From: Methylotenera sp. | GTDB lineage: Bacteria > Pseudomonadota > Gammaproteobacteria > Burkholderiales > Methylophilaceae | Direction: 5' to 3' | Length of the DNA: 64,000 bases | Assembly: GCA_030682715.1 (NCBI GenBank) | Contig: JAUXNQ010000055.1 | Location: 149,352-213,351 of the forward strand | Shown: positions 20,593-31,781 of the stretch, piece after piece | How the letters are laid out: every line of letters begins with the position of its first letter | Numbering within the stretch: position 1 is the stretch's first letter | Notes under the pieces: generated by a model | What the model was told of the DNA's origin: nothing | What the model saw: the letters and a program-made list of their open reading frames with translations, nothing else | Database searches by the model: none | Translations under genes and position numbers: made by a program

Positions 20593-20650
20593 TTTGAATT
20601 GACACTCAGGGTAGCTTGGGTACGTACAGTATGTAGATTCGATGCGCTAA

Positions 20651-20685
20651 ATTTGAAGTGATTACTGTTAACAATCACTTCAAAT
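20651..20685. repeat. Perfect 13-bp inverted repeat upstream of rsmD
   Basis: ATTTGAAGTGATT and AATCACTTCAAAT are exact reverse complements with a nine-base loop (ACTGTTAAC). It lies 59 bases after the M16 stop and 63 bases before the rsmD ATG. No T tract follows, so it may be an operator or RNA hairpin rather than a classical terminator. Confidence 0.7.
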
Positions 20686-20748
20686 GAGCGGTGATGGAAA
20701 TTGGTAGTAAAATGCGGTTTTATTGCAATAGGTAGCACCGCATTCAAC

Positions 20749-21790
<1,042 letters not shown>

Positions 21791-21805
21791 TGACAAAATC
21801 TATAA

Positions 21806-22201
21806 ATGAAAAAAATTAATAAATACGTTCTATTTTGCCTCATAGTTCTGGTTTCAGCCTGCGCAACCAATCAACCTAACGCATTGCAGAACTTATCTGG
21901 CACCTATATTGGTCAAGTGGTTTCTGTGATTAATATCCCGATTAAAACTGAATTTAGTGTTAATGATAAAGGTGTTAGGTCTGGGCAATATGTCATGACT
22001 GAACAAGATGGTACGCTGGTATCTGGCACCTTAGATGAGTTTAAGCAAGAAGGGCCGTACACTTTGCTAGTTAGTTGGCATGATAAATACGGTAGTGGTA
22101 AGTTAAGAATGTTGTTTTCACAGCAACAACTTTTGTTTAAAGGGTTATGGGGGCATCATGCTGATAGCACCCTCATGCGCTGGGATGGAGTAAAAGAGTA
22201 A
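21806..22201 (+). CDS. Putative lipoprotein of unknown function
   Basis: The 131-residue protein has a lipoprotein signal (hydrophobic VLFCLIVLVSA, then Cys19). The mature part is small and beta-rich (LSGTYIGQVVSV, SGQYVMTEQDGTLVSGTL), ending with a Trp-rich stretch. I do not recognise a family. It sits 15 bases after coaD, and its stop directly abuts the ferredoxin ATG, so it is probably cotranscribed with both. Confidence 0.7.
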   Translation: MKKINKYVLFCLIVLVSACATNQPNALQNLSGTYIGQVVSVINIPIKTEFSVNDKGVRSGQYVMTEQDGTLVSGTLDEFKQEGPYTLLVSWHDKYGSGKLRMLFSQQQLLFKGLWGHHADSTLMRWDGVKE

Positions 22202-22453
<252 letters not shown>

Positions 22454-22468
22454 TATTAAGGACAGCAA

Positions 22469-22858
22469 ATGCGCATGCTACATACTATGCTTCGTGTTGG
22501 TAACATGGAGCGCTCAATTAAGTTCTATACTGAAGTGCTAGGCATGAAACTACTACGCCAACATGATTTTCCTGATGGAAAGTTTACGCTCGCTTTTGTT
22601 GGTTACGGTGCTGAAAGCGACCATACCGTATTAGAGCTTACCTATAATTATGGCGTTGAAAGCTACGACATGGGTAAAGCCTATGGGCACATTGCGATAG
22701 AAGTGGATGACGCTTATCAAGCGTGTGACGCAGTACGTAATGCGGGCGGAAAAGTAGTGCGTGAAGCTGGCCCAATGATGCATGGCACCACGGTGATAGC
22801 TTTTATTGAAGACCCTGATGGGTATAAAGTAGAATTTATCCAAGCAGGTACTTATTAA
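22469..22858 (+). CDS. gloA: Lactoylglutathione lyase (glyoxalase I)
   Basis: The 129-residue protein starts [20 protein letters not shown]. All four metal ligands of bacterial glyoxalase I are present: His5, Glu56, His74 and Glu122. The enzyme isomerises the hemithioacetal of methylglyoxal and glutathione to S-lactoylglutathione. Length fits the short, Ni-preferring class. An AAGGA ribosome binding site precedes the ATG, 15 bases after the ferredoxin stop. Confidence 0.97.
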   Translation: MRMLHTMLRVGNMERSIKFYTEVLGMKLLRQHDFPDGKFTLAFVGYGAESDHTVLELTYNYGVESYDMGKAYGHIAIEVDDAYQACDAVRNAGGKVVREAGPMMHGTTVIAFIEDPDGYKVEFIQAGTY

Positions 22859-22999
22859 TTCTATTGCTTAATTAAAGGTTGGTTTAGTTGCTTTCGCTGA
22901 CTGTGCTTTTTGTAGTGCCTGTACTGATTGTATTGGGGGCATAGCTTTCAACAGATGTCTCGTTCACCTTGAATTGAACAATAGAATTTACTTCTCACG

Positions 23000-23254
23000 A
23001 TGACCTGGTGTTTATATCTGCTTGAGTGTAAAAATGGCGCTTATTACGCAGGCATTACCAATGACTTGGCATCAAGATTCTCTGCCCATATCACGGGTAA
23101 GGGCGCGCGTTATACGCGTGCCAACCCACCTACCAAGATACTCGCATCTAGGCCATACCCAGACCGCTCTGCCGCCAGCATTGCAGAAGCGCAATTAAAA
23201 CGGTTACCCCGACATAAAAAGCTTAATTTCTTTGAGTCTGTGAATAATGGATAA
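23000..23254 (+). CDS. GIY-YIG nuclease-fold protein, UPF0213/YhbQ type
   Basis: The 84-residue protein opens [19 protein letters not shown], the first motif of the GIY-YIG fold, and continues with [15 protein letters not shown], where the Arg and Tyr are conserved. Single-domain proteins of this group are small stand-alone nucleases of uncertain role, possibly DNA repair. The end overlaps the next gene by eight bases. Confidence 0.9.
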   Translation: MTWCLYLLECKNGAYYAGITNDLASRFSAHITGKGARYTRANPPTKILASRPYPDRSAASIAEAQLKRLPRHKKLNFFESVNNG

Positions 23255-23489
23255 AAACGCCTTATTAAAAGCCGTACATGCAGCGCAAGCGGGTGATTGG
23301 CATGCCTCCCATAACCTCGCACAAAACTATAACGACAGTACAGCTAACTGGCTACACGCAGTGCTGCATAAAATTGAAGGTGATGAGTGGAATAGCAAGT
23401 ACTGGTACGCACGTACAAAAGGGCGGAGTTATGATGACTTCGCTGATGCCGCCTCAGAGCTCTTAGCTATCTATCAAAGTTTGTTGTAG
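23247..23489 (+). CDS. Small conserved-looking protein of unknown function
   Basis: An 80-residue soluble protein overlaps the GIY-YIG gene by eight bases, which argues for a real, coupled gene. It is rich in Trp, His and Ala, with a helical opening ([20 protein letters not shown]) and a middle segment [19 protein letters not shown] do not recognise a domain. No signal peptide or membrane helix is visible. Confidence 0.65.
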   Translation: MDKNALLKAVHAAQAGDWHASHNLAQNYNDSTANWLHAVLHKIEGDEWNSKYWYARTKGRSYDDFADAASELLAIYQSLL

Positions 23490-23522
23490 AAGTAGGCGGT
23501 AAGCACATTATTTTTTCTAACG

Positions 23523-23570
23523 TAGGCGTCTTGTAGCATAGGCGTTTTGTAATATGGTTGTCTTGTCACT
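23523..23570. repeat. Three imperfect 16-bp tandem repeats
   Basis: TAGGCGTCTTGTAGCA, TAGGCGTTTTGTAATA and TGGTTGTCTTGTCACT follow one another directly. They lie between the small gene ending at 23489 and the IS remnant. The rest of 23490-23678 shows no gene. Confidence 0.5.
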
Positions 23571-23678
23571 AAATGAAATGATCCTGCGGGTTCATATAGA
23601 ACATGCGTTTCCAGCCCTGCAATTCAGTCGTGATGTTTGTGGGGTGGGGGATTAACGACACGACACTTAGTGTTTGAT

Positions 23679-24744
23679 GAGGGTTTTGCACCTAATTTAG
23701 TCTTTGCACGAATGCAATTTCTTTTTTTAGCAACTTGCCATACAACTCCGCTGTATCCCCAGTCCACGTTTGAGATTATACCCATACTCATCAAGAGTAG
23801 CCTGGCATGGTTTCTTGCTTTGCCTAAGTATCGGGCTTTACCATCCCGTAATGTTGCTTCTCATCGCTTGTCAGTGGCTTGTTACGATAAGCGCGCTTTA
23901 AAATACCATTTTTAATATGCTTCTCTTTTAACAGCGCATCATGTTTGTGACTAATATAGGCACTATCAGCATAGACCGCTGTTTCAGTCCCCGTGAGCAG
24001 GTCTTCTAAACATTGACTATCATGCACATTCCCCGCAGTAGTGATGGCGCTTGTGATAAAAGCATCCTCGTTTACATTCACATAGGCTTTAAAACCATAG
24101 GTGGTCTTCATCCTGCCATCACTGCTGTGTTTGACGTTATAACCCGCTTCTTTGTCTTGGGTGTTCTTGCCATCTGCACCTTTATTCGGACGACTTTTTT
24201 TGGCTTCAATCACACTGGCATCAATGATGCTGACTTGCCCTTGTTTAATATACAAATCTGCTGCTGTTAACCCTTGGTTTAATCGGTCTAACAAATATTC
24301 TAAACGGCCTTCTTCACTGATCTTTTGACGAAAGCGCCAGATGCTGCTGTGGTCTGGCACTGAATCATCCCAGCCTATGCCAACAAAGCGGCGAAACAAC
24401 AAATCTCGTGCCAGTTGGCTTTCTAACTGTTGGTCGCTTAGGTTATACCAGCTTTGTAACAGTAAAGCCTTAAACATCATCAATGGTGGCTAGGCACGTT
24501 CTCCTTTTTTGCTATTGTGTAAATCAACTAAGTGTTTCTCTATGTTCTGCCATTTGATCATCTTGAGGATATCGTCTAACGACGTCAGCGCTTTATGTTG
24601 TATTAGCATGCCGTTATTTAAGCTGCGTTGTTTGATGTTCTTCCAGGCCATGATAACTAATCACTTTGCAGAATTGACAATGAATATTATTTCAAAACAT
24701 TCAGTTAATCAGCGCTCATTTATTGCAGTTCGTGCAAATGTCTT
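23679..24744 (-). mobile_element. Decayed copy of the IS5-type element at 43879-45181
   Basis: The whole stretch is closely similar to the intact element on the same strand. The right end TTCGTGCAAATGTCTT corresponds to the right inverted repeat TTCGTGCAAAAGTCTC with changes. The left terminal repeat and about 150 bases of the left tail are absent; similarity starts near GAGGGTTTTGCACC. No target duplication was recognised. Confidence 0.85.
23727..24651 (-). pseudogene. Broken IS5-family transposase gene
   Basis: Compared with the intact transposase at 44100-45089, this copy has an in-frame stop (TAG for the Tyr codon before PPLMM, near 24490). It also lacks 63 bases in frame, removing the segment between two KQH tripeptides that holds the third catalytic acidic residue (STVERVFGILK). 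One-base losses follow near the 3' end, shifting the frame at YGMVKP and again near the terminus. The two catalytic Asp regions (IIDASVIEA, YADSAY) remain. It cannot encode an active enzyme. Confidence 0.9.
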
Positions 24745-24828
24745 ACATGAGCTTTGATGAGTGCTTGGAACGAGCAAGCGTGCTTAAAGGGACCTCTAAG
24801 GGCCACATCGGTATAGTCGTCAATCGAG

Positions 24829-25851
24829 TCAATCCGTTGCTGTCGATGTCAACGATGCATTACGGATACCCGAAATAAATTGGCCAAATGCGCGACTTTT
24901 TTCACCAGTTTTAATGGTGGCGATTAGTTTATTTGTTTTGGTATCAATTACGCTAACATTATTGCTACCCCAATTGGCGACATAGGCGCGATGGTTTGCG
25001 TGGTCTATGCTAATACCTTCAGGGGTGCTGCCTACATTAATGGTTGTTATTACCTTTTTATTTACAATATCTAGCACGGTGACACTATCATCCTGTGTGT
25101 TTGTGACATAGAGCGTTTTTTCATCCGAGCTAAATGCTGCGCAGTAAGGGTGGTAGCCTACTTTCATTGTTTCTTTGGACATTGTTTCTGTATTGATGAT
25201 GCTAACGGTATCGTCTTGCACGTTAACGCTCGCAAGTAGCTTCCCTGTTTTGCTGAGTGCGACTCCAAAAGGATGTTTCCCAACTGGTATCCGCTGTTTA
25301 ATTGCGAGTGTCTTGGTATCTATGATTGCGATGTCGTTGCTGTCACGATTAGTGACATATAGCGTTTGGCTATCTGGGCTAATGGCTAGCCCCGCGGGTG
25401 CATCACCAATAGATAACTCGCGCATTGTATGCTTGCTATCTGTATCAATGGCTAATACTCGGTTATTGAACCAGTCTGTGGCGTATAGTGTTTTTTCATC
25501 TGGTGAGGTGGCTAGGCCGACTGGTGAGCCATTAATTTTGATCGTATTAACCAATGTATTGTTTTGAGTATTGATGACTGAAATATCTTGGCTTTCAACA
25601 TTGGAAATATAAACCCGACTTAATCCCGATGCACTAGCGACACCAACAGGACCTTTGCCAACACTAATGGTGTGTATCACTTGATTTTTGCTAGTATCAA
25701 TTACCGATACAGTATGTTCGCCTTGGTTGGTGATGTAGGCTTGATGTGAGTTTGAGCTAGTGTTTGCCGAACATGACATCATGGTTAGATTAATGCTGAT
25801 AATTGCAATGTATCTGCCGATTTTTGTGAAAATGCTTATTTTAGGGTTCAT
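24829..25851 (-). CDS. YncE-like beta-propeller protein (YVTN repeats), probable lipoprotein
   Basis: The protein consists of about seven repeats of the form xVxVIDTxxNxVxxTIxVGxxPxGxAxSPDxxxxYVTN, the signature of YncE-type beta propellers. The N terminus has a hydrophobic signal followed by Cys (LTMMSCSA), suggesting lipid anchoring, although Met at -3 is unusual. The chosen ATG puts this signal at the start; an upstream ATG at 25926 would add 25 residues. Such proteins are exported and bind ligands or DNA in some cases; the role here is unknown. It is divergent from rppH. Confidence 0.85.
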   Translation of the reverse strand: MNPKISIFTKIGRYIAIISINLTMMSCSANTSSNSHQAYITNQGEHTVSVIDTSKNQVIHTISVGKGPVGVASASGLSRVYISNVESQDISVINTQNNTLVNTIKINGSPVGLATSPDEKTLYATDWFNNRVLAIDTDSKHTMRELSIGDAPAGLAISPDSQTLYVTNRDSNDIAIIDTKTLAIKQRIPVGKHPFGVALSKTGKLLASVNVQDDTVSIINTETMSKETMKVGYHPYCAAFSSDEKTLYVTNTQDDSVTVLDIVNKKVITTINVGSTPEGISIDHANHRAYVANWGSNNVSVIDTKTNKLIATIKTGEKSRAFGQFISGIRNASLTSTATD

Positions 25852-25960
25852 TAGATTTAATATTAATTCGGTATGAAGCAAATGGTTGCTTTCAATAATG
25901 CTGGAAATATGAAAAAATTGCATCATATTTTATAACAGTATTATTTAGGCAGTATATGCT

Positions 25961-26449
25961 ATGTTAGATCGTGACGGGTTTCGCCCGAATGTTGGCATTA
26001 TTTTATGCAATGCCAACAATCAGGTATTTTGGGGTAAGCGTATCCGTGAGCATGCTTGGCAGTTCCCACAAGGTGGTATTAACTTTGGCGAGAGTCCAGA
26101 GCAGGCGATGTATCGTGAGCTGATGGAAGAGGTTGGCTTAAAGCCTGAGCATGTTAAGATTTTGGGCCGCACTAAAGATTGGCTGCGTTATGAAGTGCCA
26201 ACGAGCTGGGTAAAGCGCGAGTGGCGTGGTAGCTATCGTGGGCAAAAACAAATTTGGTATTTGTTGCGTTTAATGGGACGAGACAGTGATGTTTCACTAA
26301 GAGCGACTAGTCACCCAGAGTTTGATGCTTGGCGCTGGAACGATTATTGGGTTCCTTTAGAGGATGTGATTGAGTTTAAGCGTGGTGTGTATGAGGCAGC
26401 ATTGAATGAGTTGGCGCCAAATTTGCATCACAAGGGCACTCACAAGTAA
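25961..26449 (+). CDS. rppH: RNA pyrophosphohydrolase
   Basis: The 162-residue Nudix protein opens [17 protein letters not shown] and has the Nudix box [20 protein letters not shown]. The downstream [20 protein letters not shown] segment is characteristic of RppH, which removes pyrophosphate from the 5' end of transcripts and so starts RNase E-dependent decay. Length is typical. The upstream 109 bases are shared with the divergent YncE-like gene. Confidence 0.96.
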   Translation: MLDRDGFRPNVGIILCNANNQVFWGKRIREHAWQFPQGGINFGESPEQAMYRELMEEVGLKPEHVKILGRTKDWLRYEVPTSWVKREWRGSYRGQKQIWYLLRLMGRDSDVSLRATSHPEFDAWRWNDYWVPLEDVIEFKRGVYEAALNELAPNLHHKGTHK

Positions 26450-26649
26450 GTTAATTTTTGTGAGAGGGCGGGCTGAGATAACTTTCCACTTAATAATCTT
26501 AAGTATTAGCTTAGTTATCCAGTATTTGTCTTGCTATCTTGGCTCTTGGGTGAGATTAACCAGCTTTGTCGTATGAGTCAGTATGGCTTCCGCAACTCAC
26601 TGCCTTTTTAAAGGGTATCATCACCAATTTAAGTAACTAATAAAGTAGC

Positions 26650-26730
26650 AAGCCAAGTGCTGGCTCACAGCCTCGTCGATATGACGATTTTGTACGATGA
26701 GGCGCAACATTGAGCTGTTTAATGGATTGG
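26650..26730. repeat. Dispersed repeat, partial copy C
   Basis: This stretch matches the right end of copy A and the bases after it (9391-9450): both contain CTCGTCGRTATGACGATTT and GATGAGGCGCARCAT in the same order. The left half of the repeat is not recognisable. The rest of the 349-base gap between rppH and psd has no gene. Confidence 0.6.
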
Positions 26731-26798
26731 CAATAATAACATCTTGTTTGCTTGGCCGCCTTAAGCTCTCAAGGCGGGTTCAGCTTGATTATTGTAAC

Positions 26799-27716
26799 TT
26801 ATGAATTGTTTCCCATCTGCTCCCCTAGTTTGACTGCCTGTGTTGGTTTCCAATTTGAGTTGAATTTTAGGCTGTCTTTCTGGAATAGAATCACCACGGT
26901 TGATCCAAGTAAAAAGCGTCCCATTTCTTTACCTTGTTTTAGATCGATGTTCTTGTCTGTGTAAGACCAAGTTTTAATACTAGGCAGGCGAGGTGGGTTG
27001 ATAATGCCATCTTTTGCATCGTGCCAAACTGTTGCCATGCTACCCACAATAGTTGCACCGACTAATACCATGACAAAGTTTCCATACTTCTCAGAAGAGA
27101 ATTCACAGGCAACTCGCTCATTGCGTGCAAATAAGCCTGGTACACCTTGCGCTGTGGTGGGGTTAACAGAGAATAAATCACCAGGTACATAAGTCATCTT
27201 TAGTAAGCGCCCATCACATGGCATATGGATGCGATGGTAGTCTTTAGGGCTCAAATACAAACAGGCAAAGTGACCATTTTCATACTTTTTGGCAGCTTCA
27301 GCATCGCCGCCAATGAGTGCTGTTGTTGAGTATTGGTGACCCTTTGCTTGGAAAATCTGGTCTTGCTCAATCTGACCAAATTGGCTAATTGCGCCATCGA
27401 CAGGGCAAATAAAGTCAGCTTGCGCGAGCAGCCTTGCGCCAGCTTTTAATGGACGAGTAAAAAACTCATTAAAGCTTTTGTATGAGCTAATGTCAGGATT
27501 AGCAGCTTCGCTCATGTTGACGTTATATCGCTTAACAAACCAGCGTATAACGGCAGTGGTTGTATTACCTCCCTTTAGATGGGCAAGTTTTCCTGCAATC
27601 GCGGTGATTGCCTGTTTAGGTAATAAGTATTGTGTGAGTACTGTGATGTTGGTTTGCACGATAATTCCAATAACCGTTATTTTTATAATAAAACTCAATG
27701 TTGCTAGTATGCGCAA
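26799..27716 (-). CDS. psd: Phosphatidylserine decarboxylase proenzyme
   Basis: The sequence contains the Asp of CPVDGAISQFG, the His of YHRIHMPCDG and the self-cleavage motif LGST near the C terminus (GRFLLGSTVVILF). Cleavage before the Ser creates the pyruvoyl group used to decarboxylate phosphatidylserine to phosphatidylethanolamine at the inner membrane. The family usually begins near TVLTQYLLPKQ. The ATG shown adds a hydrophobic N-terminal segment; a GTG at 27659 (19 residues in) is a possible alternative. It follows ilvC on the same strand, as in other betaproteobacteria. Confidence 0.95.
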   Translation of the reverse strand: MRILATLSFIIKITVIGIIVQTNITVLTQYLLPKQAITAIAGKLAHLKGGNTTTAVIRWFVKRYNVNMSEAANPDISSYKSFNEFFTRPLKAGARLLAQADFICPVDGAISQFGQIEQDQIFQAKGHQYSTTALIGGDAEAAKKYENGHFACLYLSPKDYHRIHMPCDGRLLKMTYVPGDLFSVNPTTAQGVPGLFARNERVACEFSSEKYGNFVMVLVGATIVGSMATVWHDAKDGIINPPRLPSIKTWSYTDKNIDLKQGKEMGRFLLGSTVVILFQKDSLKFNSNWKPTQAVKLGEQMGNNS

Positions 27717-27804
27717 TTTTTTAGCATGCGTGACTTTAATCTGATGTATTAAGACGAGAATGGCCTATCTATACACCGCTAATATAGCTATTCCACTAAT
27801 CTAT

Positions 27805-27983
27805 CCGTCATTATTCCCGCATACGACTTCACAGGTGCTCTAGCTCCTTGAGGTCGGCATGTATATACCATGACTTTATTTTTGGAATTAGCTTAGGTCT
27901 TGTGAATGCTAGCTTTTTTACAATAAACCACCATTCGTAATCACCACCTTGACTGGATTTCCGCCTGCGCAGGAATGACGAGG
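27805..27983. repeat. Dispersed repeat, copy B (inverted relative to copy A)
   Basis: The region starts CCGTCATTATTCCCGC and ends GCGCAGGAATGACGAGG, so it has inverted ends. Its right 55-60 bases, read on the minus strand, match the left end of copy A at 9256. It lies between ilvC and psd, in a 387-base gap without a gene. Confidence 0.65.
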
Positions 27984-28036
27984 GGGTAGTTAAAGTTGGG
28001 GTAAAAATACTTGGATTATTTGTAAAGAATAGCTGT

Positions 28037-28072
28037 AAAAAAAGGCAAATCGTTAAACGTTTTGCCCTTTTT
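28037..28072 (-). terminator. Rho-independent terminator after ilvC
   Basis: On the minus strand a hairpin with GGCAAA/TTTGCC outer arms and a CGTT/AACG inner stem is followed by a run of seven T. It lies about 32 bases beyond the ilvC stop. Confidence 0.8.
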
Positions 28073-28103
28073 ATTTAAACTAAATCTAGCTTTTAGGTTA
28101 AAC

Positions 28104-29174
<1,071 letters not shown>

Positions 29175-29241
29175 TCATCTGAGATACTTTCGTTGCTACT
29201 GTTGCTTTGATACTACAAACTACATTGTTTAAGAAAACTAC

Positions 29242-29283
29242 AATTTGGTTATAAATAATTTGGTTATAAATTCGGCTATAAAA
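29242..29283. repeat. Tandem 15-bp repeats upstream of ilvC
   Basis: AATTTGGTTATAAAT occurs twice head to tail (29242-29256, 29257-29271) and is followed by a degenerate third unit (TTCGGCTATAAAA). The block lies about 120-160 bases before the ilvC ATG, within the ilvH-ilvC gap. Confidence 0.7.
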
Positions 29284-29392
29284 ACACTTACTTTGAAAAC
29301 ACTTAACATTTAGAACAATATCTAAACTAGCGCTAAACAACGCATTTTTTGTTCCCTATGCGTGGAGTAGAGGGTGTTTCTAGTGTGCTAAT

Positions 29393-29884
29393 TTATACTT
29401 TTAAGATTCTATCGCCACGACCGATACCAGATGCGCCTGTGCGCACTGTTTCTAAAATCGCTGTGTTGTCTAACCCTTCAATAAACGCGTCTAGCTTGTG
29501 GCCAGAACCAGTTAGCTCAATGGTGAATGTGCCATCTGCTACGTCAATAATTCGCCCGCGGAAAATGTCGCACATACGCTTCATTTCTTCACGGAACGCA
29601 CCTGTTGCTTTTACTTTAACCAGCATCAGTTCACGTTCAATGAATTTACCGTCGTTCAAATCAAGCACTTTAACTACATCTACCAGCTTGTTAAGCTGTT
29701 TAATGATTTGCTCAATCACGTCATCAGAGCCAGAGGTGACAATGGTCATGCGTGATAATGTTGGGTCTTCTGTTGGCGCTACGGTTAAAGATTCGATGTT
29801 ATAGCCGCGTGCTGAGAAAAGTCCTGCGACGCGAGATAATGCGCCTGCTTCATTTTCCATCAATAGTGAAACAATATGACGCAT
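29393..29884 (-). CDS. ilvH: Acetolactate synthase small (regulatory) subunit
   Basis: The 163-residue protein opens with an ACT domain (HIVSLLMENEAGALSRVAGL, FSARGYNIESLTVAPT) that binds valine for feedback control, followed by the C-terminal ALS small-subunit domain. It associates with the catalytic subunit encoded just upstream, and its ATG overlaps that gene's stop (TAATG), so production is coupled. Confidence 0.97.
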   Translation of the reverse strand: MRHIVSLLMENEAGALSRVAGLFSARGYNIESLTVAPTEDPTLSRMTIVTSGSDDVIEQIIKQLNKLVDVVKVLDLNDGKFIERELMLVKVKATGAFREEMKRMCDIFRGRIIDVADGTFTIELTGSGHKLDAFIEGLDNTAILETVRTGASGIGRGDRILKV

Positions 29885-31608
29885 TATAAGTCCTCCGCCA
29901 GAATCATTTCAGATAAGCCTTTGCCATTAGGAATCATAGGGAATACATTTTCTTTTTGGTCTGTAATGAAGTCCATAAACACAAAGCGTGATTTCATGTC
30001 GAAAGCTTCTTTTAGTGCGCCTTCAACATCTTCTGGTTTGGTGATTTGCATACCAACGTGGCCGTAAGACTCAGCAAGTTTTACAAAGTCAGGCAAGCTG
30101 TCCATGTATGACTCTGAATAGCGATTCTCATAAAAGAACTCTTGCCACTGACGTACCATACCTAGGTAGCGATTGTTTAATAGAATCACTTTAATTGGCA
30201 GGCTGTATTGTTTACAGGTCGAAAGCTCTTGAATATTCATTTGAATACTGCCTTCACCTGTCACGCATGCCACTTGTGCAGTTGGGTCTGCAAATTGACA
30301 ACCCATCGCATAAGGTAAGCCAACCCCCATTGTGCCTAAGCCACCAGAGTTAATCCAGCGACGTGGTTTGTCAAACTTGTAGTATTGCGCTGCCCACATT
30401 TGGTGTTGACCAACGTCAGATGTGACATAGGCGTCACCCTTAGTGACTTCCCAAAGCTTTTCAATCACATATTGTGGTTTGATGAGGCCGTTATTATTGT
30501 TGTAGTCTAGGCACAATTTACCGCGCCAGCTTTCAATCTGTGTCCACCACGCTTTAAGCGCTGGGGATTGTGTCGGTTTTTCAAGCGCAACAAGCTCATT
30601 CATTTCAGCGAGTACTGACTTTACATCGCCAACGATAGGCACATGTACTTTTACGCGTTTAGAAATGGATGATGGGTCGATATCCACATGAATAATCGTA
30701 CGGTCTTTACTGTAGAAATGATCGGTGTTGCCGATTACGCGATCATCAAAGCGTGCACCAACGGCTAGCAGTACATCGCAGTCCTGCATCGCCATATTGG
30801 CTTCATAGGTACCGTGCATACCAAGCATACCCAAGAACTGTTTGTCAGTACTAGGAAAGCCACCTAGGCCCATTAAAGTGTTAGTGACTGGCACGCCAAG
30901 TGCTTTAACTAGTTTTACTAATAACTCTGACGCATCGCCCAAGACTACGCCGCCACCTGTGTATACCATTGGGCGTTTAGCCTCAAGTAGTAACTTAACC
31001 GCCTTTTTGATTTGGCCGCTATGACCCTTAGTAACAGGGTTGTATGAGCGCATTTCAACTGATTCTGGGTAAACAAAGTCAGCCAAGTGTGCCGTAATAT
31101 CTTTTGGAATATCGACAACCACTGGACCTGGTCGGCCAGTTTTTGCAATATAGAATGCTTTTTTCAAGGTAATTGCAATGTCTTTTACATCTTTAACTAA
31201 AAAGTTATGTTTAACACATGGGCGAGTAACCCCAACCATGTCTACCTCTTGGAATGCATCTAAGCCAATGGCGGGCACTGGTACTTGACCACTGATGACA
31301 ACGAGCGGGATTGAATCCATGTAGGCGGTTGCAATACCAGTAATGGCATTGGTTGCACCTGGACCGGATGTAACGAGCGCAACACCAACTTCACCTGTTG
31401 TGCGTGAAAATGCATCTGCGGCATGTACAGCAGCTTGTTCGTGGCGCACAAGAATATGTTTAAAGTGGCCTTGTTTGTAAATTGCGTCGTAAATATGCAG
31501 AACGGCACCACCTGGGTAGCCGAACACAAATTTTACATTTTCTTGCTCTAGGCAACGGATAACAATTTCTGCGCCTGTGATTTGCTGCGGATGAGTAGTC
31601 TCTGCCAT
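29884..31608 (-). CDS. ilvI: Acetolactate synthase large (catalytic) subunit
   Basis: The 574-residue thiamine-diphosphate enzyme has [17 protein letters not shown], the catalytic Glu in [15 protein letters not shown] and the ThDP-binding region beginning [12 protein letters not shown]. It condenses two pyruvates, or pyruvate and 2-oxobutyrate, at the first common step of branched-chain amino acid synthesis. In betaproteobacteria this gene is named ilvI or ilvB. It heads the ilv transcript; the 173-base upstream region has a promoter-like sequence but no leader peptide with branched-chain codons. Confidence 0.97.
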   Translation of the reverse strand: MAETTHPQQITGAEIVIRCLEQENVKFVFGYPGGAVLHIYDAIYKQGHFKHILVRHEQAAVHAADAFSRTTGEVGVALVTSGPGATNAITGIATAYMDSIPLVVISGQVPVPAIGLDAFQEVDMVGVTRPCVKHNFLVKDVKDIAITLKKAFYIAKTGRPGPVVVDIPKDITAHLADFVYPESVEMRSYNPVTKGHSGQIKKAVKLLLEAKRPMVYTGGGVVLGDASELLVKLVKALGVPVTNTLMGLGGFPSTDKQFLGMLGMHGTYEANMAMQDCDVLLAVGARFDDRVIGNTDHFYSKDRTIIHVDIDPSSISKRVKVHVPIVGDVKSVLAEMNELVALEKPTQSPALKAWWTQIESWRGKLCLDYNNNNGLIKPQYVIEKLWEVTKGDAYVTSDVGQHQMWAAQYYKFDKPRRWINSGGLGTMGVGLPYAMGCQFADPTAQVACVTGEGSIQMNIQELSTCKQYSLPIKVILLNNRYLGMVRQWQEFFYENRYSESYMDSLPDFVKLAESYGHVGMQITKPEDVEGALKEAFDMKSRFVFMDFITDQKENVFPMIPNGKGLSEMILAEDL

Positions 31609-31646
31609 AAATCTTTTTGATTTTAATAATTTATTTGTAACCCTAC

Positions 31647-31675
31647 ACGATAACGGTTTGAGCGTGTTTGGTCAA
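31647..31675 (-). promoter_or_regulatory. Candidate sigma-70 promoter of the ilv genes
   Basis: On the minus strand TTGACC (31670-31675) and TATCGT (31647-31652) are separated by 17 bases, 39 bases before the ilvI ATG. The -35 is good and the -10 is imperfect. Confidence 0.5.
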
Positions 31676-31781
31676 GGAAGAAAGTGTTAAGCATGCATAT
31701 TTAATTGACTAAATATAAACTGAAGTCTTGTTATTTTGCTCAGATAGTCATATTCAGAAAACCATCATAAAAACAATGCTT

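Noticed and set aside
31609..31781. Attenuator leader peptide before ilvI
   Set aside because: The only short frames read on the minus strand (such as MMVF and MTI) lack runs of Val, Leu or Ile codons, and no alternative hairpins were recognised.
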